The notes under the pieces were generated by a model. The model was not told the origin of the DNA, ran no database searches, and saw only the letters and a list, made by a program, of their open reading frames with translations. From 70-18 sp041691815 (lineage in GTDB: Bacteria > Pseudomonadota > Alphaproteobacteria > Acetobacterales > Acetobacteraceae), in the NCBI GenBank assembly GCA_041691815.1, contig JBEPTZ010000027.1:1-42449 (forward strand): a stretch of DNA of 42,449 nt. Reading direction: 5' to 3'. Made by a program: the position numbers and the translations under genes. This document shows positions 18,701-23,123 of this stretch, in pieces (within the stretch, counting starts at the first letter, position 1; each line of letters starts with the position of its first letter).

Positions 18701-21631
18701 CTGGACGGCAGCGGCGGCAACGACACCTTCGTCGGCGGCACCGGCGATGACAACATCGACGGCGGCGCCGGCAGCGATACCGCGGTCTATGCCGGGCCGC
18801 GCAATCACTACACCATCACCCAGGATGGCACCGGCGGCTATTTCGTCATCGACAACTTCGCCACCGACGGCGCCGACCATGTGGTCAATGTCGAAAATCT
18901 GCAGTTCAGCGACCAGATTTTCGTGCCGACACCGCTCAACACCGGGGTGATCAAGGACGGCCACGCCACCAATGACAGCCTGGTCGGCTCGAGCGGGCCG
19001 GACCTGCTGCGCGGCTTCGGCGGCGACGACACGCTGGTTGGCGGTCTGGGCGATGACAGCCTGGACGGCGGGCCGGGCAACGACTCCATGCTCGGTGGCC
19101 AGGGCGACGACACCTACAACGTCGACCAGCCGGGCGACGTGGTTGTCGAACTGCTCAACGAGGGCAACGACACCGTGGTGGCGACCGTCACCAGCTACCT
19201 GCTTGGCGCCAATGTGGAGGCGGTGATCTATGTCGATGCGCTGAACTTCACAGGCACCGGCAATGCGCTGGCCAACGCCATCACCGGCAATATCGGCAAT
19301 GATACGCTGAGCGGGCTGGACGGCAACGATACGCTGTCCGGCGGTGGCGGGGCGGACCAACTGCTGGGTGGCGCCGGCGACGACGTGCTGCACATCCCCA
19401 ACCTGTCGTTCGCGCACGCGATCGGCGGCACCGGCAACGACCGGCTGGTGGTGGATGGCGGCGGGCTGACGCTGACGCTGTCGACGCTGTTGCCGAGCAG
19501 GTTGCAGGGGATCGAGGCGATCGACCTCACCGGCAGCGGCAATAACCGGCTGGTGCTGACGGCGCAGAACGTTCTCGATCTGTCGGACAGCGATATCCTG
19601 ACGGTGGACGGCGATGCCGGGGACCGGGTGTCGTTCGCCGATGGCGGGTGGGTCAATGGCGCCACCTCCGGCGGCTACGCGACCTTCACCAATGGTGCGG
19701 CGACGCTGCGTGTGGCGACCTCGGCGACCGCCGACACCAGCCTGGCGATCGCAGCGCTGAACGCGGTGCGGGCGGAGGGTCAGGTGGGCACGACGCCGTT
19801 CACTTTCACCGTCACCCGCAGCGGCGGTACCAGCGGCAGCAATACCGTGGGCTGGGCGGTGATCGGCGGCCTCTCCAACTCCGCCAACCCGGCCGATTTC
19901 ACCGGTGGCGTGGTTCCCACCGGTACGCTGAGCTTCGCGGCCGGGCAGACCAGCCAGGTCATCACCGTCAATGTTCAGGCCGACCTGCTCGCCGAGCAGG
20001 ACGAGAACTTCCGGGTGGTGCTGACGGCGCCGAGCAACGGTGCGACCATCACCGCCAGCAGCGCCAACGCGACGATTATCAACGACGATATCAACCTGGC
20101 GATCTCGGCCAACACGCCGAGCCTCGCCGAGGGCAAGACCGGGGCGACCCCGTTCGTGTTCTCGGTGACCCGCGCGGGGCAGACGGCCGGGACCACCACG
20201 GTCAACTGGTCGGTGATCGGCGCGCTGGTCAACAGCGCCAACCCGGCGGATTTCGTCGGCGGCGCGCCGCCCAGCGGCACGCTGACCTTTACCGCCGGCG
20301 AAACGCTGCACACCGTGACCATCAATGTGCAGGGCGATACCACGGCCGAGCAGGACGAGGGCTTCCGGGTGCAACTCGGCAGCCCCAGCGGCGGTGCCGC
20401 GATCATCACCCCGACGGCCGCCGCGACGATCCTCAACGACGACGTGAACTTCGCCATTGGCGCCACCTCGGCCAGCAAGCCGGAAGGCGACAGCGGCGCC
20501 ACCCCGTTCACCTTCACCGTTACCCGCAATGGTGCGGTGGCCGGCAGCAGCACGGTGGCCTGGCAGGTCTCCGGGCTGGCGCCGAATTCGGCCGGGCCGC
20601 CCGATTTCGTCGGCGGCTTGGCGCCGAGCGGCACGTTGAGCTTCGCCGGCGGCGAAACCAGCAAGCTGATCACCGTCAATGTCGCCGGCGATAAGCTGGT
20701 GGAGCCGGATGAGGGCTTCCGCGTGGTGCTCTCCAACCCCAGCGCCGGCACCAGCATCACCGCGGCTGTCGCCAACGCGCTGATCATCAATGACGAAACC
20801 TTCTTCGCGATCGCCGCCACCGACGCGGTGAAGCCCGAGGGCAATGCCGGTGGCACTGCCTTCACCTTCACCGTCACCCAGTCCGGCTACACCGGCGGCA
20901 CCCATGTGCTGCATTGGCAGACCGTCGGGCAGGCGCCGAACTCCGCCAGCCCGAGCGACTTTGTCGGTGCGGCGGCGCCCAGTGGCAACGTCACCTTCCT
21001 GGCTGGCCAGACCACCCAGGTGATCACCCTCAGCGTGCAGGGCGATACCGCGGTGGAAGCGGATGAACATTTCCGCGTGCAGTTGCAGCCGGGCTCGGGC
21101 GGCGGAACCATCACCACCGGCAGCGCCTCGGCGACGATCGTGAACGATGACCCGGTGCCACCGGGGCCGACACCGGCCGCCTCGCTGGTCCAGGTGGCGG
21201 CGGCGGATTTCAACGGCGATGGGGTGGACGATCTGCTGCGCCAGGCGACATCGGGCGACCTGTTCGTGCTGGATGGGGAGCAGGGGGTGATGACCGCGCT
21301 GTCCCGTTCGGCGGCGGGGATGAGCTTCGCCGGCGCCGGCGACCTCAACGGAGACGGGCGTGCCGACATCCTGCTGCGCGACAGCAGCGGCGGGCTGCAT
21401 GGCTGGACGATGAACGGCGCCAGCGTGGTGCGTGACGATCTGATCACCACGCTCTCCGCCGGCGCGACCGTGCTGCAACTGGCCGATGTGACCGGCGACG
21501 GCCGGGCGGATATCCTGTTGCGGGATAACGCGCCGGGGGCGGCCAGCCGCTACACGCTGCTCGCCATGGACGGGTCGCAGATCCTGTCCAGCGCCGGGTC
21601 CGCCACGCTGCCCGACGCCTGGCGGGCCTGA
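3719..21631 (+). CDS. Giant RTX repeat protein with Calx-beta and FG-GAP C-terminus (putative surface adhesin)
   Basis: One uninterrupted frame of about 5,970 residues. It starts without a signal peptide and goes straight into glycine/aspartate nonapeptides (GNDTL-GG type), the calcium-binding beta-roll repeats of type I-secreted RTX proteins. In order: roughly residues 1-2340, RTX blocks alternating with about 80-residue globular modules (TDF-AGAGGDV-DLG ... LQLSHDG ... W-NVLTLQGV), with one jelly-roll-like insertion; a tenth module near residue 2750; residues ~3030-5070, a second module class ending in DGTD-V-NVE-LQFAD; residues ~5340-5810, four Calx-beta domains; residues ~5820-5970, three FG-GAP/VCBS-like repeats with DFNGDGVDD and DLNGDGRAD. 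I noticed only one cysteine, near residue 43. Such proteins are usually calcium-rigidified adhesins or matrix proteins, but no catalytic domain or defined ligand domain is evident. No exporter genes are adjacent. The function as adhesin is inferred. Confidence 0.92.
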   Translation: MAPPITGTTGNDTLPGTAGADTIIGLAGNDSLTGLGGDDCLDGGDDNDTLYGQGGADTLSGGAGNDYLDDPTGANSLDGGDGSDTIDEVSGGDTGSLLRGGAGQDSFKLSSSAGSNANNNPVALKPDSIADFQAGAGGDVIDLGYYLTAYLAGWDNTTNPFATGFLRMQQVGADTVLQLSHDGTGGTWVDVLVLQNLVASTLTHDNIAQAWNPLGAAGVVTTGDDFGNNISAGPDNDTVDGGNGPDTLYGNNGADLLLGNEGNDNLQGGYGADSLDGGEGNDSLYGGYGNDTLAGGNANDYFDDTNGANSMSGGAGNDTFADLSSGDTGSTVSGGAGQDDFSLGYYAGQNANNNPAALHADVVTDFQAGAGGDVLDLGSYLTAYLSGWDGVSNPFGAFLRMHQAGANTVLQLSHDGSGAVWVDVLTLQGVTATSLVAANLVQGFDPRGGSTGQVLVGGAGGDNLAGGVAADTISGNGGNDTLYGYGGADLLDGGDGNDNINGGDGADSLTGGEGNDSLYGNAGNDTLSGGNANDYFDDTQGANSISGGAGNDTILDVSSSDGGNTISGGAGQDSFQFGYGAGYNANYNAAALHADVITDFQVGGSGDVLDLGSYLAGYLAGWDSNSNPFITGFLRLQQSGADTVLQLSHDGTGAAWVNVLTLQGVTATALLAANIAQGWNPQGVAGATLTGDGGGNNLSGGVNNDTVSGGDGSDTLYGYGGADLLQGGDGNDNLNGGVGADSLDGGEGNDSLYGNAGADTLSGGNANDYLQDIEGANLLLGGAGNDTFYDVSGGDSGSTLTGGTGQDSFQLYYNAGYRANSATASLHADVVSDFSAGAGGDVLDLGYYLTAYLTGWASASNPFVTGFLRMQQVGANTVLQLSHDGTGAAWVDVLILQGVTATSLVAANIAQGWNPLGSGGVTLTGDGAANALAGGPDNDTLSGGDGADTLSGNGGADLLTGGNDGDSLSGGDGADSLDGGAGADTLSGDLGADTLSGGAGNDSLADSQGANSESGGTGNDVFGNVSGGDTGSTLSGGAGRDSFRIDYQGGYNANHNTAALHADVISDFTAGAGGDVIDLGYYLLAYSSGYANGTNPFATGYLQVVQSGADALLQLNHDAASGWVTVLTLQGVTATNVTADNFYTSSFDTAGGATAAALGSSQTGTNVDDTLAGGDSNDTLYGQAGNDSLVGNGGADDLEGGDGADTLVGGEGRDTINGGTGDDSLDGGIDGDQLNGQGGADTLAGGDGDDYLYDTVGANSLSGGNGSDTLDQISNGDSGSTLSGGAGVDSFVLGSAPGYNPTTFHADSITDFTVGAAGDVLDVGTLLQYSEYYGGWDTTSNPFTSGYLRLVQSGADTLLQLDPDGSGAASGWVTAVTLKGVTAGQLLAANIAQGWNPQGAAGLTLAGNDGGNDSLLGGVNADTLTGLGGNDSLDGGYGADSLDGGGGDDLISGGSGRDTLQGGSGNDTLYGNDGADSLTGGLGDDSIVGNAGNDTLVGSEGNDTLSDGQGANLIVAGFGNDLMVGVSGGDSGSTMAGGAGSDTYQFSSTPGYNPTTFHADTVSDFVTGAGGDVLDVSGLLQWSQYYGGWDTTINPFTAGYLRLVQSGANTLVQLDSDGGGAAGGWVTVLTLTGVTASALTAANITQGWNPQGTAGQVITGNDGGNDSLAGSVNSDSISGLAGNDTLGGGYGADSLDGGSGDDSLYGDYGADTLQGGTGNDTLDGGYGNDSVVGGDGNDLLANNNNGGSDTLLGQAGDDTLGDTVGANSLDGGTGNDSFTGVSGGDSGSTLAGGSGADIFQFTSGAGYNPGTVKADTVTDFTGGAGGDALDFSQLLQWSQYYGGWDSTTNPFAAGYLRLQQSGSTTLVQLDRDAAGTAAGWTTVLSLQNVGSMPVPGYVTAPIDLSTGHDAAGALLGTSGQADAHWTVDMPGGATPAAQAVLVGAADYHSGWYGADGRSDWIARSAATQNNGSDLYSFHTTFDLTGYDLSKVSLDGLWTADDAAQLVLNGTVIGSVNGQYGGLVAFGVSAASGLLVQGVNTLDISMTYVANNWDGARLEGGIDVAVPGTVLTASNITQGWNPSGLGGLLTNGVDGGNDSLQGGVNADTLNGLGGNDTLYGGSGADSLSGGSGEDNLYGEYGQDTLAAGSGNDYLDPGYGNDSADGGAGSDTLVGSYGNDTLAGGDGADSLSDQYGNNSLDGGAGNDTFSALDAGDTAGGNTLAGGAGQDVFRLGTSPGYSPTSFNADVITDFTAGDAGDVLDIGTLLQWSQYYGGWNPASNPFLNGYLRLSQSGADTLLQLDRDGPSGSSNFATVLTLRNTSLGDFTAANFTPLFAPLATVSVVQNGTSGDDYLQGGIANDTLNGLAGNDTVIGYGGDDSLTGDTGNDSIDGGQDNDTISGGDGNNTLLGGSGNDSISSLGGADSIDAGDGNDTVSSGAGAGNDTVLGGAGTDSLVGGDGNDSITAAAGSEVTNDVLVGNAGADTLIGSEGANSLSGGGGADSIEGHGGNDTLNGGTGADTMLGGAGNDLYVVTDAGDVVTELVGEGADTVQANINFALPDNVENLQGLGGLALTLTGNALANTLTANGGGDTLIGGDANDTLYGGSGADSLRGDAGADYLAAGAGNDTLAGGGGYDTLYGEGDNDSITAAAHSYVDAGTGDDSVAAGDNATVYGQAGNDRFSILGGASQYDGGAGTDSFLNVSSNTAHGGAADTLTGGANADVFTLAADLTLAITADVVTDFTAGVGGDVVNLGAVLTALSGYSAGSNPFNGGFLRVAQDGNDVVLQVDRDGGANALVDLLRLQNVLATALTADNFSDSASAHFAPNGVTLHQVGSAGGDTLAGTPGNDTIEGLGGADSITGAAGADSLDGGDANDTLDGGADNDTLLGGAGNDSLVDGTGNDSLSGDAGADTLSGQAGDDTLSGGDDNDSVIDGSGNNSLSGDGGNDTLNGHGTLDGGAGNDLIYLQGNGNSATGGDGNDTVYGDAGDTIDGGIGNDELHSAAGADSLTGGAGDDTLIGNGGNDTLDGGAGYDIATYGGNLADYAVTSDGSGGVFVQDTRAGAPDGTDHVTNVELLRFADQELYYNTPAGQALAGTPADDSIYGTDGSDTIGYDDPSKNLPPDFLPYDNSGFDLLSGGYGNDLLYGGRGNDVLDGGAGADTLIGGLANDTLLGGTGADSLIGGGDTSADSGTDDDSLVGGDGFDTLDGGVGNDTLDGGNGDDSLIGGLGNDSLTDGAGANTLDAGVGDDTLSGVGTLLGGDGRDYLTGGSAGSSLDGGVGNDTLSGSGLLVGGLGDDVVAVAVGSGFGGSGNDTLGTVYYYQGPVNLDGGDGNDVVNGGSSGDTLAGGLGNDTISGGDGADSLSGGADLDTLAGGIGNDTIDGGGAEHNVALQAGARDSYTVAHQLIGGQDWYVVSDNRGTDGTDMVTNVDTLRFSDQDFSLVPATAGAVVTGTAAAETLLGGDFDDIIAGGGGGDSLSGGDGNDQLSDVSGANVLDGGLGNDVLTGGSGHDTLLGGDGDDQLHGGGASSSLDGGAGDDIATGGAGNDTLLGGDGVDTLTDSQGINAIIGGDGDDSLTGTGALEGDGGNDTLSGTGTLGGGDGNDSLYGAASGSHLSGDAGNDTLVANYYAGNAFTLDGGDGDDSLVGSVGDNTLIGGDGADALVANAGNDALIGGSGNDSLTGGAGNDVVYGGSGADIAYYGGNLADYSITATSEGTVVVDLRGGSPDGSDTVVGVELLQFADHSYSLTASNVGLNITGTAFDDILSGDYGNDTIAGADGNDRVFGDFGNDSLAGNDGNDAVYGDDGNDTELGGLGDDHLYGGNNDDSLSGDDGNDTLDGGDGNDTLAGVAGDDSLTDSGGVNLLDGGDGNDTLYGNGTLAGDAGYDSLSGSGSLSGGADDDTLSGTGTLDGGDGQDAIYAGSNTTGLGGAGNDTLGTQYYYQGPVSLDGGAGNNVISGGSGSDTLIGGTGADTVSGGGYYDSSDSINGGDGANSIYAGYGDDTVIAGSGNDTITGAWGNDSIDAGGGTNLAGYGEQRDHYSVVQDGAGGYFVADNRATDGNGADGTDDVLHVQTLAFSDGNFAPVAGNTGTVVTGTAGNNALNGSGFDDSLVGLGGDDTLLGNAGHDRLLGGVGNDGLDGGDGNDVLLGGDGNDTMLGGAGDDIIYDSVGANLAGGGVGNDTITTTGAAQGDAGRDVISGSGTLSGGDDNDSISGSGQLDGGAGDDSLSGSGTLTGDAGDDTLWGGGSLDGGDDNDAVYVSGGGTGIGGAGNDVLGTTYYYQGSLTLDGGDGDDTLSGSYSADTLSGGTGDDSIAGGDGADTIDGGQGIDTVAGGGGNDLLIAGLGGLGGVGFDVAVYSGLRDDYNVVDKTTAVLPPIVVNGQTVADYVIVTDNRPGSPEGQDTLVGFHHLQFADGAYIAAANPGNTIEGSALADTITDHSTFGAAGPNQHNSGSGDDSITAYAGNDSIDGLAGYDSIDGGDGNDTIEGGSENDTILGGTGNDSIDGGTFDDLIYGGDGNDTITGGDGYDVIYGEAGFNSLDGGNGDDTIYGGDSADTIQAGAGNDSVDAGAGNDTLLGAVGDDSLSGGLGNDSLDDTLGANALSGGDGDDRITGSGTLDGGTGNDVLLGSAGGDSLQGGDGDDDLTGGAGDDTIDGGAGSNLLHLAGARSHYMLTLEGLGVRIVDNYGTDGSDLAFNVQQVAFLDGTIALTGGVNLLGDAGDNVLTGSSGDDILAGQDGNDTLAGQAGNDNLDGGQGNDSLDGGDGQDVLTGAAGLDTLLGGVGDDQLDGGDGNDSLDGGVGNDTLLGSAGNDTALGNDGNDSLDGGDGNDSIDAGIGNDTVLGGFGQDTLLGNDGADSIDGGDNNDSIDGGAGNDTIQGGFNNDTLNGGAGNDSITDGLNANSINGGAGNDTLFGNGTVDGGDDNDVVRGTGWLLGGAGDDVVSAAVYAGATTISGGSGNNTMTGANGNDVISALDGNDSLVGGAGEDTLDGSGGNDTFVGGTGDDNIDGGAGSDTAVYAGPRNHYTITQDGTGGYFVIDNFATDGADHVVNVENLQFSDQIFVPTPLNTGVIKDGHATNDSLVGSSGPDLLRGFGGDDTLVGGLGDDSLDGGPGNDSMLGGQGDDTYNVDQPGDVVVELLNEGNDTVVATVTSYLLGANVEAVIYVDALNFTGTGNALANAITGNIGNDTLSGLDGNDTLSGGGGADQLLGGAGDDVLHIPNLSFAHAIGGTGNDRLVVDGGGLTLTLSTLLPSRLQGIEAIDLTGSGNNRLVLTAQNVLDLSDSDILTVDGDAGDRVSFADGGWVNGATSGGYATFTNGAATLRVATSATADTSLAIAALNAVRAEGQVGTTPFTFTVTRSGGTSGSNTVGWAVIGGLSNSANPADFTGGVVPTGTLSFAAGQTSQVITVNVQADLLAEQDENFRVVLTAPSNGATITASSANATIINDDINLAISANTPSLAEGKTGATPFVFSVTRAGQTAGTTTVNWSVIGALVNSANPADFVGGAPPSGTLTFTAGETLHTVTINVQGDTTAEQDEGFRVQLGSPSGGAAIITPTAAATILNDDVNFAIGATSASKPEGDSGATPFTFTVTRNGAVAGSSTVAWQVSGLAPNSAGPPDFVGGLAPSGTLSFAGGETSKLITVNVAGDKLVEPDEGFRVVLSNPSAGTSITAAVANALIINDETFFAIAATDAVKPEGNAGGTAFTFTVTQSGYTGGTHVLHWQTVGQAPNSASPSDFVGAAAPSGNVTFLAGQTTQVITLSVQGDTAVEADEHFRVQLQPGSGGGTITTGSASATIVNDDPVPPGPTPAASLVQVAAADFNGDGVDDLLRQATSGDLFVLDGEQGVMTALSRSAAGMSFAGAGDLNGDGRADILLRDSSGGLHGWTMNGASVVRDDLITTLSAGATVLQLADVTGDGRADILLRDNAPGAASRYTLLAMDGSQILSSAGSATLPDAWRA
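3740..10740 (+). repeat. Class A mega-repeat array inside the giant gene
   Basis: Nine tandem modules with cores beginning near 4100, 4795, 5495, 6200, 6905, 7635, 8390, 9160 and 10445. The period drifts from about 700 to 770 bp, and the last interval is longer because of an insertion. A tenth, more diverged copy sits near 11920-12195. Each core reads D-V-TDF-AG..GDV-DLG, then W.....NPF..G.LR..Q.GA.T.LQL..DG, then W..VL.LQ.VTA, often ending NI.QGWNP. It resembles the globular blocks seen near the C-termini of type I-secreted proteins (VCA0849-type), but here it is iterated through the N-terminal half. Confidence 0.8.
9386..9922 (+). other. Jelly-roll-like domain inserted in the eighth class A module
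   Basis: The module runs normally to WTTVLSLQNV and resumes with LTASNITQGWNP after about 175 residues unlike any other part of the protein. The inserted stretch has WTVDMPGG, a Trp/Tyr/Asp-rich SGWYGADGRSDWIAR and DDAAQLVLNGTVIGSVNG. This pattern resembles galactose-binding-like or PA14-like beta-sandwich domains. It is the only obvious non-RTX candidate ligand-binding domain in the first half. A 9-base direct repeat, GTGCCGGGC, occurs at 9398-9406 and 9911-9919, 513 bases apart and in frame. Confidence 0.6.
12800..18935 (+). repeat. Class B mega-repeat array inside the giant gene
   Basis: Seven modules of about 0.9-1.1 kb end in a non-RTX block near 12820, 13880, 14810, 15820, 16780, 17700 and 18770. 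The block has a Y-G/S-G....Y-.. start, a short beta-rich stretch, V-DNR..DG-D, then V..L.FAD/SD. Several modules also carry a paired-strand motif. GTVYYYQG, GTQYYYQG and GTTYYYQG, near 13672, 15535 and 16557, are nearly identical, with looser versions near 14600 and 18570. Between them the nonapeptides include runs of GSGTL-GG type. Confidence 0.75.
19738..21155 (+). other. Four tandem Calx-beta domains
   Basis: Four consecutive units of about 117 residues, starting near 19738, 20092, 20446 and 20803. Each has an EG....TPF.F.VTR.G beginning, a PADF.GG..P.GTLSF..G.T...I.V.V.GD central part and an E.DE.FRV.L......ATI.NDD end. The E-x-DE and NDD acidic clusters are the calcium-ligand positions typical of Calx-beta domains. 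They probably act as a calcium-stiffened stalk near the C-terminus. Confidence 0.85.
21180..21628 (+). other. C-terminal FG-GAP/VCBS-type repeats
   Basis: Three short repeats with calcium-loop motifs DFNGDGVDD, DLNGDGRAD and VTGDGRAD, each followed by LL-R and a beta-rich segment. They form the extreme C-terminus, ending LPDAWRA. A partial beta-propeller or calcium-binding cap is expected. This is where a type I secretion signal should lie, but no recognisable classical RTX C-terminal signal is evident. Confidence 0.7.
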
Positions 21632-21640
21632 CCGCGGCCG

Positions 21641-21674
21641 TCGGCCGGCACGCAAATGCTTTGCGGCCGGCCGA
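21641..21674 (+). terminator. Strong hairpin after the giant RTX gene
   Basis: The left arm TCGGCCGGCACGCAAA pairs with TTTGCGGCCGGCCGA across a 3-base loop, giving 15 pairs with one bulged A. It begins 10 bases after the TGA stop. There is no T-run after the stem, so termination may depend on Rho, or the hairpin may protect the 3' end of the 18-kb message. Confidence 0.6.
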
Positions 21675-21741
21675 TGGATACGGTTAGATGGCAGCAGAGG
21701 GCCAATCAGGCCACGCGCCGACCACAGGGAGACTCCGATCC

Positions 21742-22965
21742 ATGACCACGCTTTCGCGCCGGCTGTTGCTCGGCGGACTGGCCGCTGCTCCGTTGGCCCG
21801 TCCGGGTATCATTCGTGCCCAATCGACCTCGAAGCCGGTGCGGCTCGGTCTGCTCAGCGACCTGAACGGGCCGTATCGCGATATCGGCGGACCCGGAAAC
21901 CGGGTGGGGGCGGAGTTGGCGGTGGCCGATTTCGGCGGCGAGGTGCTCGGCCGCAAGATCGAGGTGCTGCAGGCCGACGAGCAGAACAAGCCGGACATTG
22001 CGGTGACCATCGGGCGACAGTGGCTCGACGAAGGCGGCGTCGATGCGCTGGCCGACGGCTCGGCCTCCTCCACCGGGCTGGCGGCGCAGGCGCTGGCGAC
22101 CGAGAAGAAGCACATCTACCTGGCGACCGGGCCGGCCAGCTCGGACTTCACCGGCAAGCTGTGCTCGCCGTACGGGCTGCATTTTGCCTACGACACCTAT
22201 GCCCTGGCGAACGGCACCGGCACCGCCATGACCAAGGCCGGTGGCAAGACCTGGTTCTTCATCACCGCCGACTACGCCTTCGGCTATGCGCTGGAGCATG
22301 ACACCAGCAAGGCGGTGTTGGCCAATGGCGGCAAGGTGCTGGGCTCGGTGCGGGCGCCGCTGGGCACCGCGGATTTTTCGGCCTTCCTGCTGCAGGCGCA
22401 ATCCTCCGGCGCCGAGGTGATCGGCTTCGCCAACGCCGGCACCGATTTGCAGAATTGCCTGAAGCAGGCGGCGGAGTTCGGCCTCGCGCGCAGCGGCGCG
22501 AAGCTGGCGACCTTGCTGATGGCCATCAACGATGTCAATTCGCTGGGCCAGAAGGTGTGCGCCGGGCTGACCTATACTGACTCGTTCTACTGGGACATGA
22601 ACCCCGGCACGCGGGCCTTCACCAAGCGCTGGAGCGCCAAGATGGGCGGCATGGTGCCGGGGCTGCTGCATGCCTCGAACTACTGCGCCACCAATCACTG
22701 GCTCAAGGCGATCAAGGCCGCCGGCACCACCAAGGCCGAGGAGGTGATGGCGCAGATGAAGGCGACACCGATCAACGATTTCTACAACAAGAACGTGAAG
22801 GTGCGCGAGGACGGCTGCGTGATGCACGAGATGCATCTGTGGCGGGTGAAGCCGGAATCGGAGGCGAAGTACAAATACGATTTCTGCACCCAGGTGGCGG
22901 TGATCGAGCCGGCCGAGGCGTGGCGGCCGCTGAAGGATGGCGGGTGCCCTTATATCAAGGCGTGA
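21742..22965 (+). CDS. ABC transporter substrate-binding protein (branched-chain amino acid/amide family)
   Basis: A periplasmic solute-binding protein of the type I fold (Peripla_BP_6), 407 residues. The start at 21742 has AGGGAG nine bases upstream, and the product begins MTTLSRRLLLGG. This twin-arginine-like signal peptide runs to a probable cleavage after RAQ near residue 27. The mature part opens VRLGLLSDLNGPYRDIGG, the family's ligand-site strand, and continues with a Rossmann-like alternation of strands and helices. The usual permease and ATPase partners (LivHMGF or UrtBCDE types) are absent here, so this is an orphan binding protein whose ligand cannot be assigned. A dispersed palindrome follows its stop codon. 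Confidence 0.9.
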   Translation: MTTLSRRLLLGGLAAAPLARPGIIRAQSTSKPVRLGLLSDLNGPYRDIGGPGNRVGAELAVADFGGEVLGRKIEVLQADEQNKPDIAVTIGRQWLDEGGVDALADGSASSTGLAAQALATEKKHIYLATGPASSDFTGKLCSPYGLHFAYDTYALANGTGTAMTKAGGKTWFFITADYAFGYALEHDTSKAVLANGGKVLGSVRAPLGTADFSAFLLQAQSSGAEVIGFANAGTDLQNCLKQAAEFGLARSGAKLATLLMAINDVNSLGQKVCAGLTYTDSFYWDMNPGTRAFTKRWSAKMGGMVPGLLHASNYCATNHWLKAIKAAGTTKAEEVMAQMKATPINDFYNKNVKVREDGCVMHEMHLWRVKPESEAKYKYDFCTQVAVIEPAEAWRPLKDGGCPYIKA

Positions 22966-22972
22966 GGAAGAC

Positions 22973-23008
22973 CTTACCTTTTGTGAACAAAAAGAAGCAA
23001 AAAAACTT
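22973..23008 (+). repeat. Dispersed palindrome, copy 2
   Basis: The same core as copy 1, in the same orientation relative to the upstream gene, starting within ten bases of the solute-binding protein stop. The right arm, ACAAAAAGAAG followed by C and seven A, is intact. The left arm has diverged to ...CCTTTTGT, so the palindrome is imperfect. Confidence 0.7.
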
Positions 23009-23123
23009 CTCATCCGTTGGGGTCTGGAGTGAGCAGCCCAACGGGTGGGGAGGCGGTTGGCTCGTCTGCGTCTGAGCGCTGCCGTATCGTGCCGAGCGAC
23101 AGCTTGGCGTGGGGGACGGCGGT

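Noticed and set aside
3719..21631. Toxin or protease function for the RTX protein
   Set aside because: No zinc-protease HExxH, acylation/pore-forming region or other catalytic domain is visible; serralysin-like text near 11300 and 19120 is only the repeat-associated linker block.
3719..21631. CRISPR or satellite DNA
   Set aside because: The 27-base periodicity is codon-level repetition of RTX nonapeptides in one intact reading frame, without conserved identical repeats and unique spacers.
13280..21655. A 2,791-codon open frame antisense to the giant RTX gene
   Set aside because: Same cause as the other antisense frame: absence of stops follows from the codon composition of the repeats.
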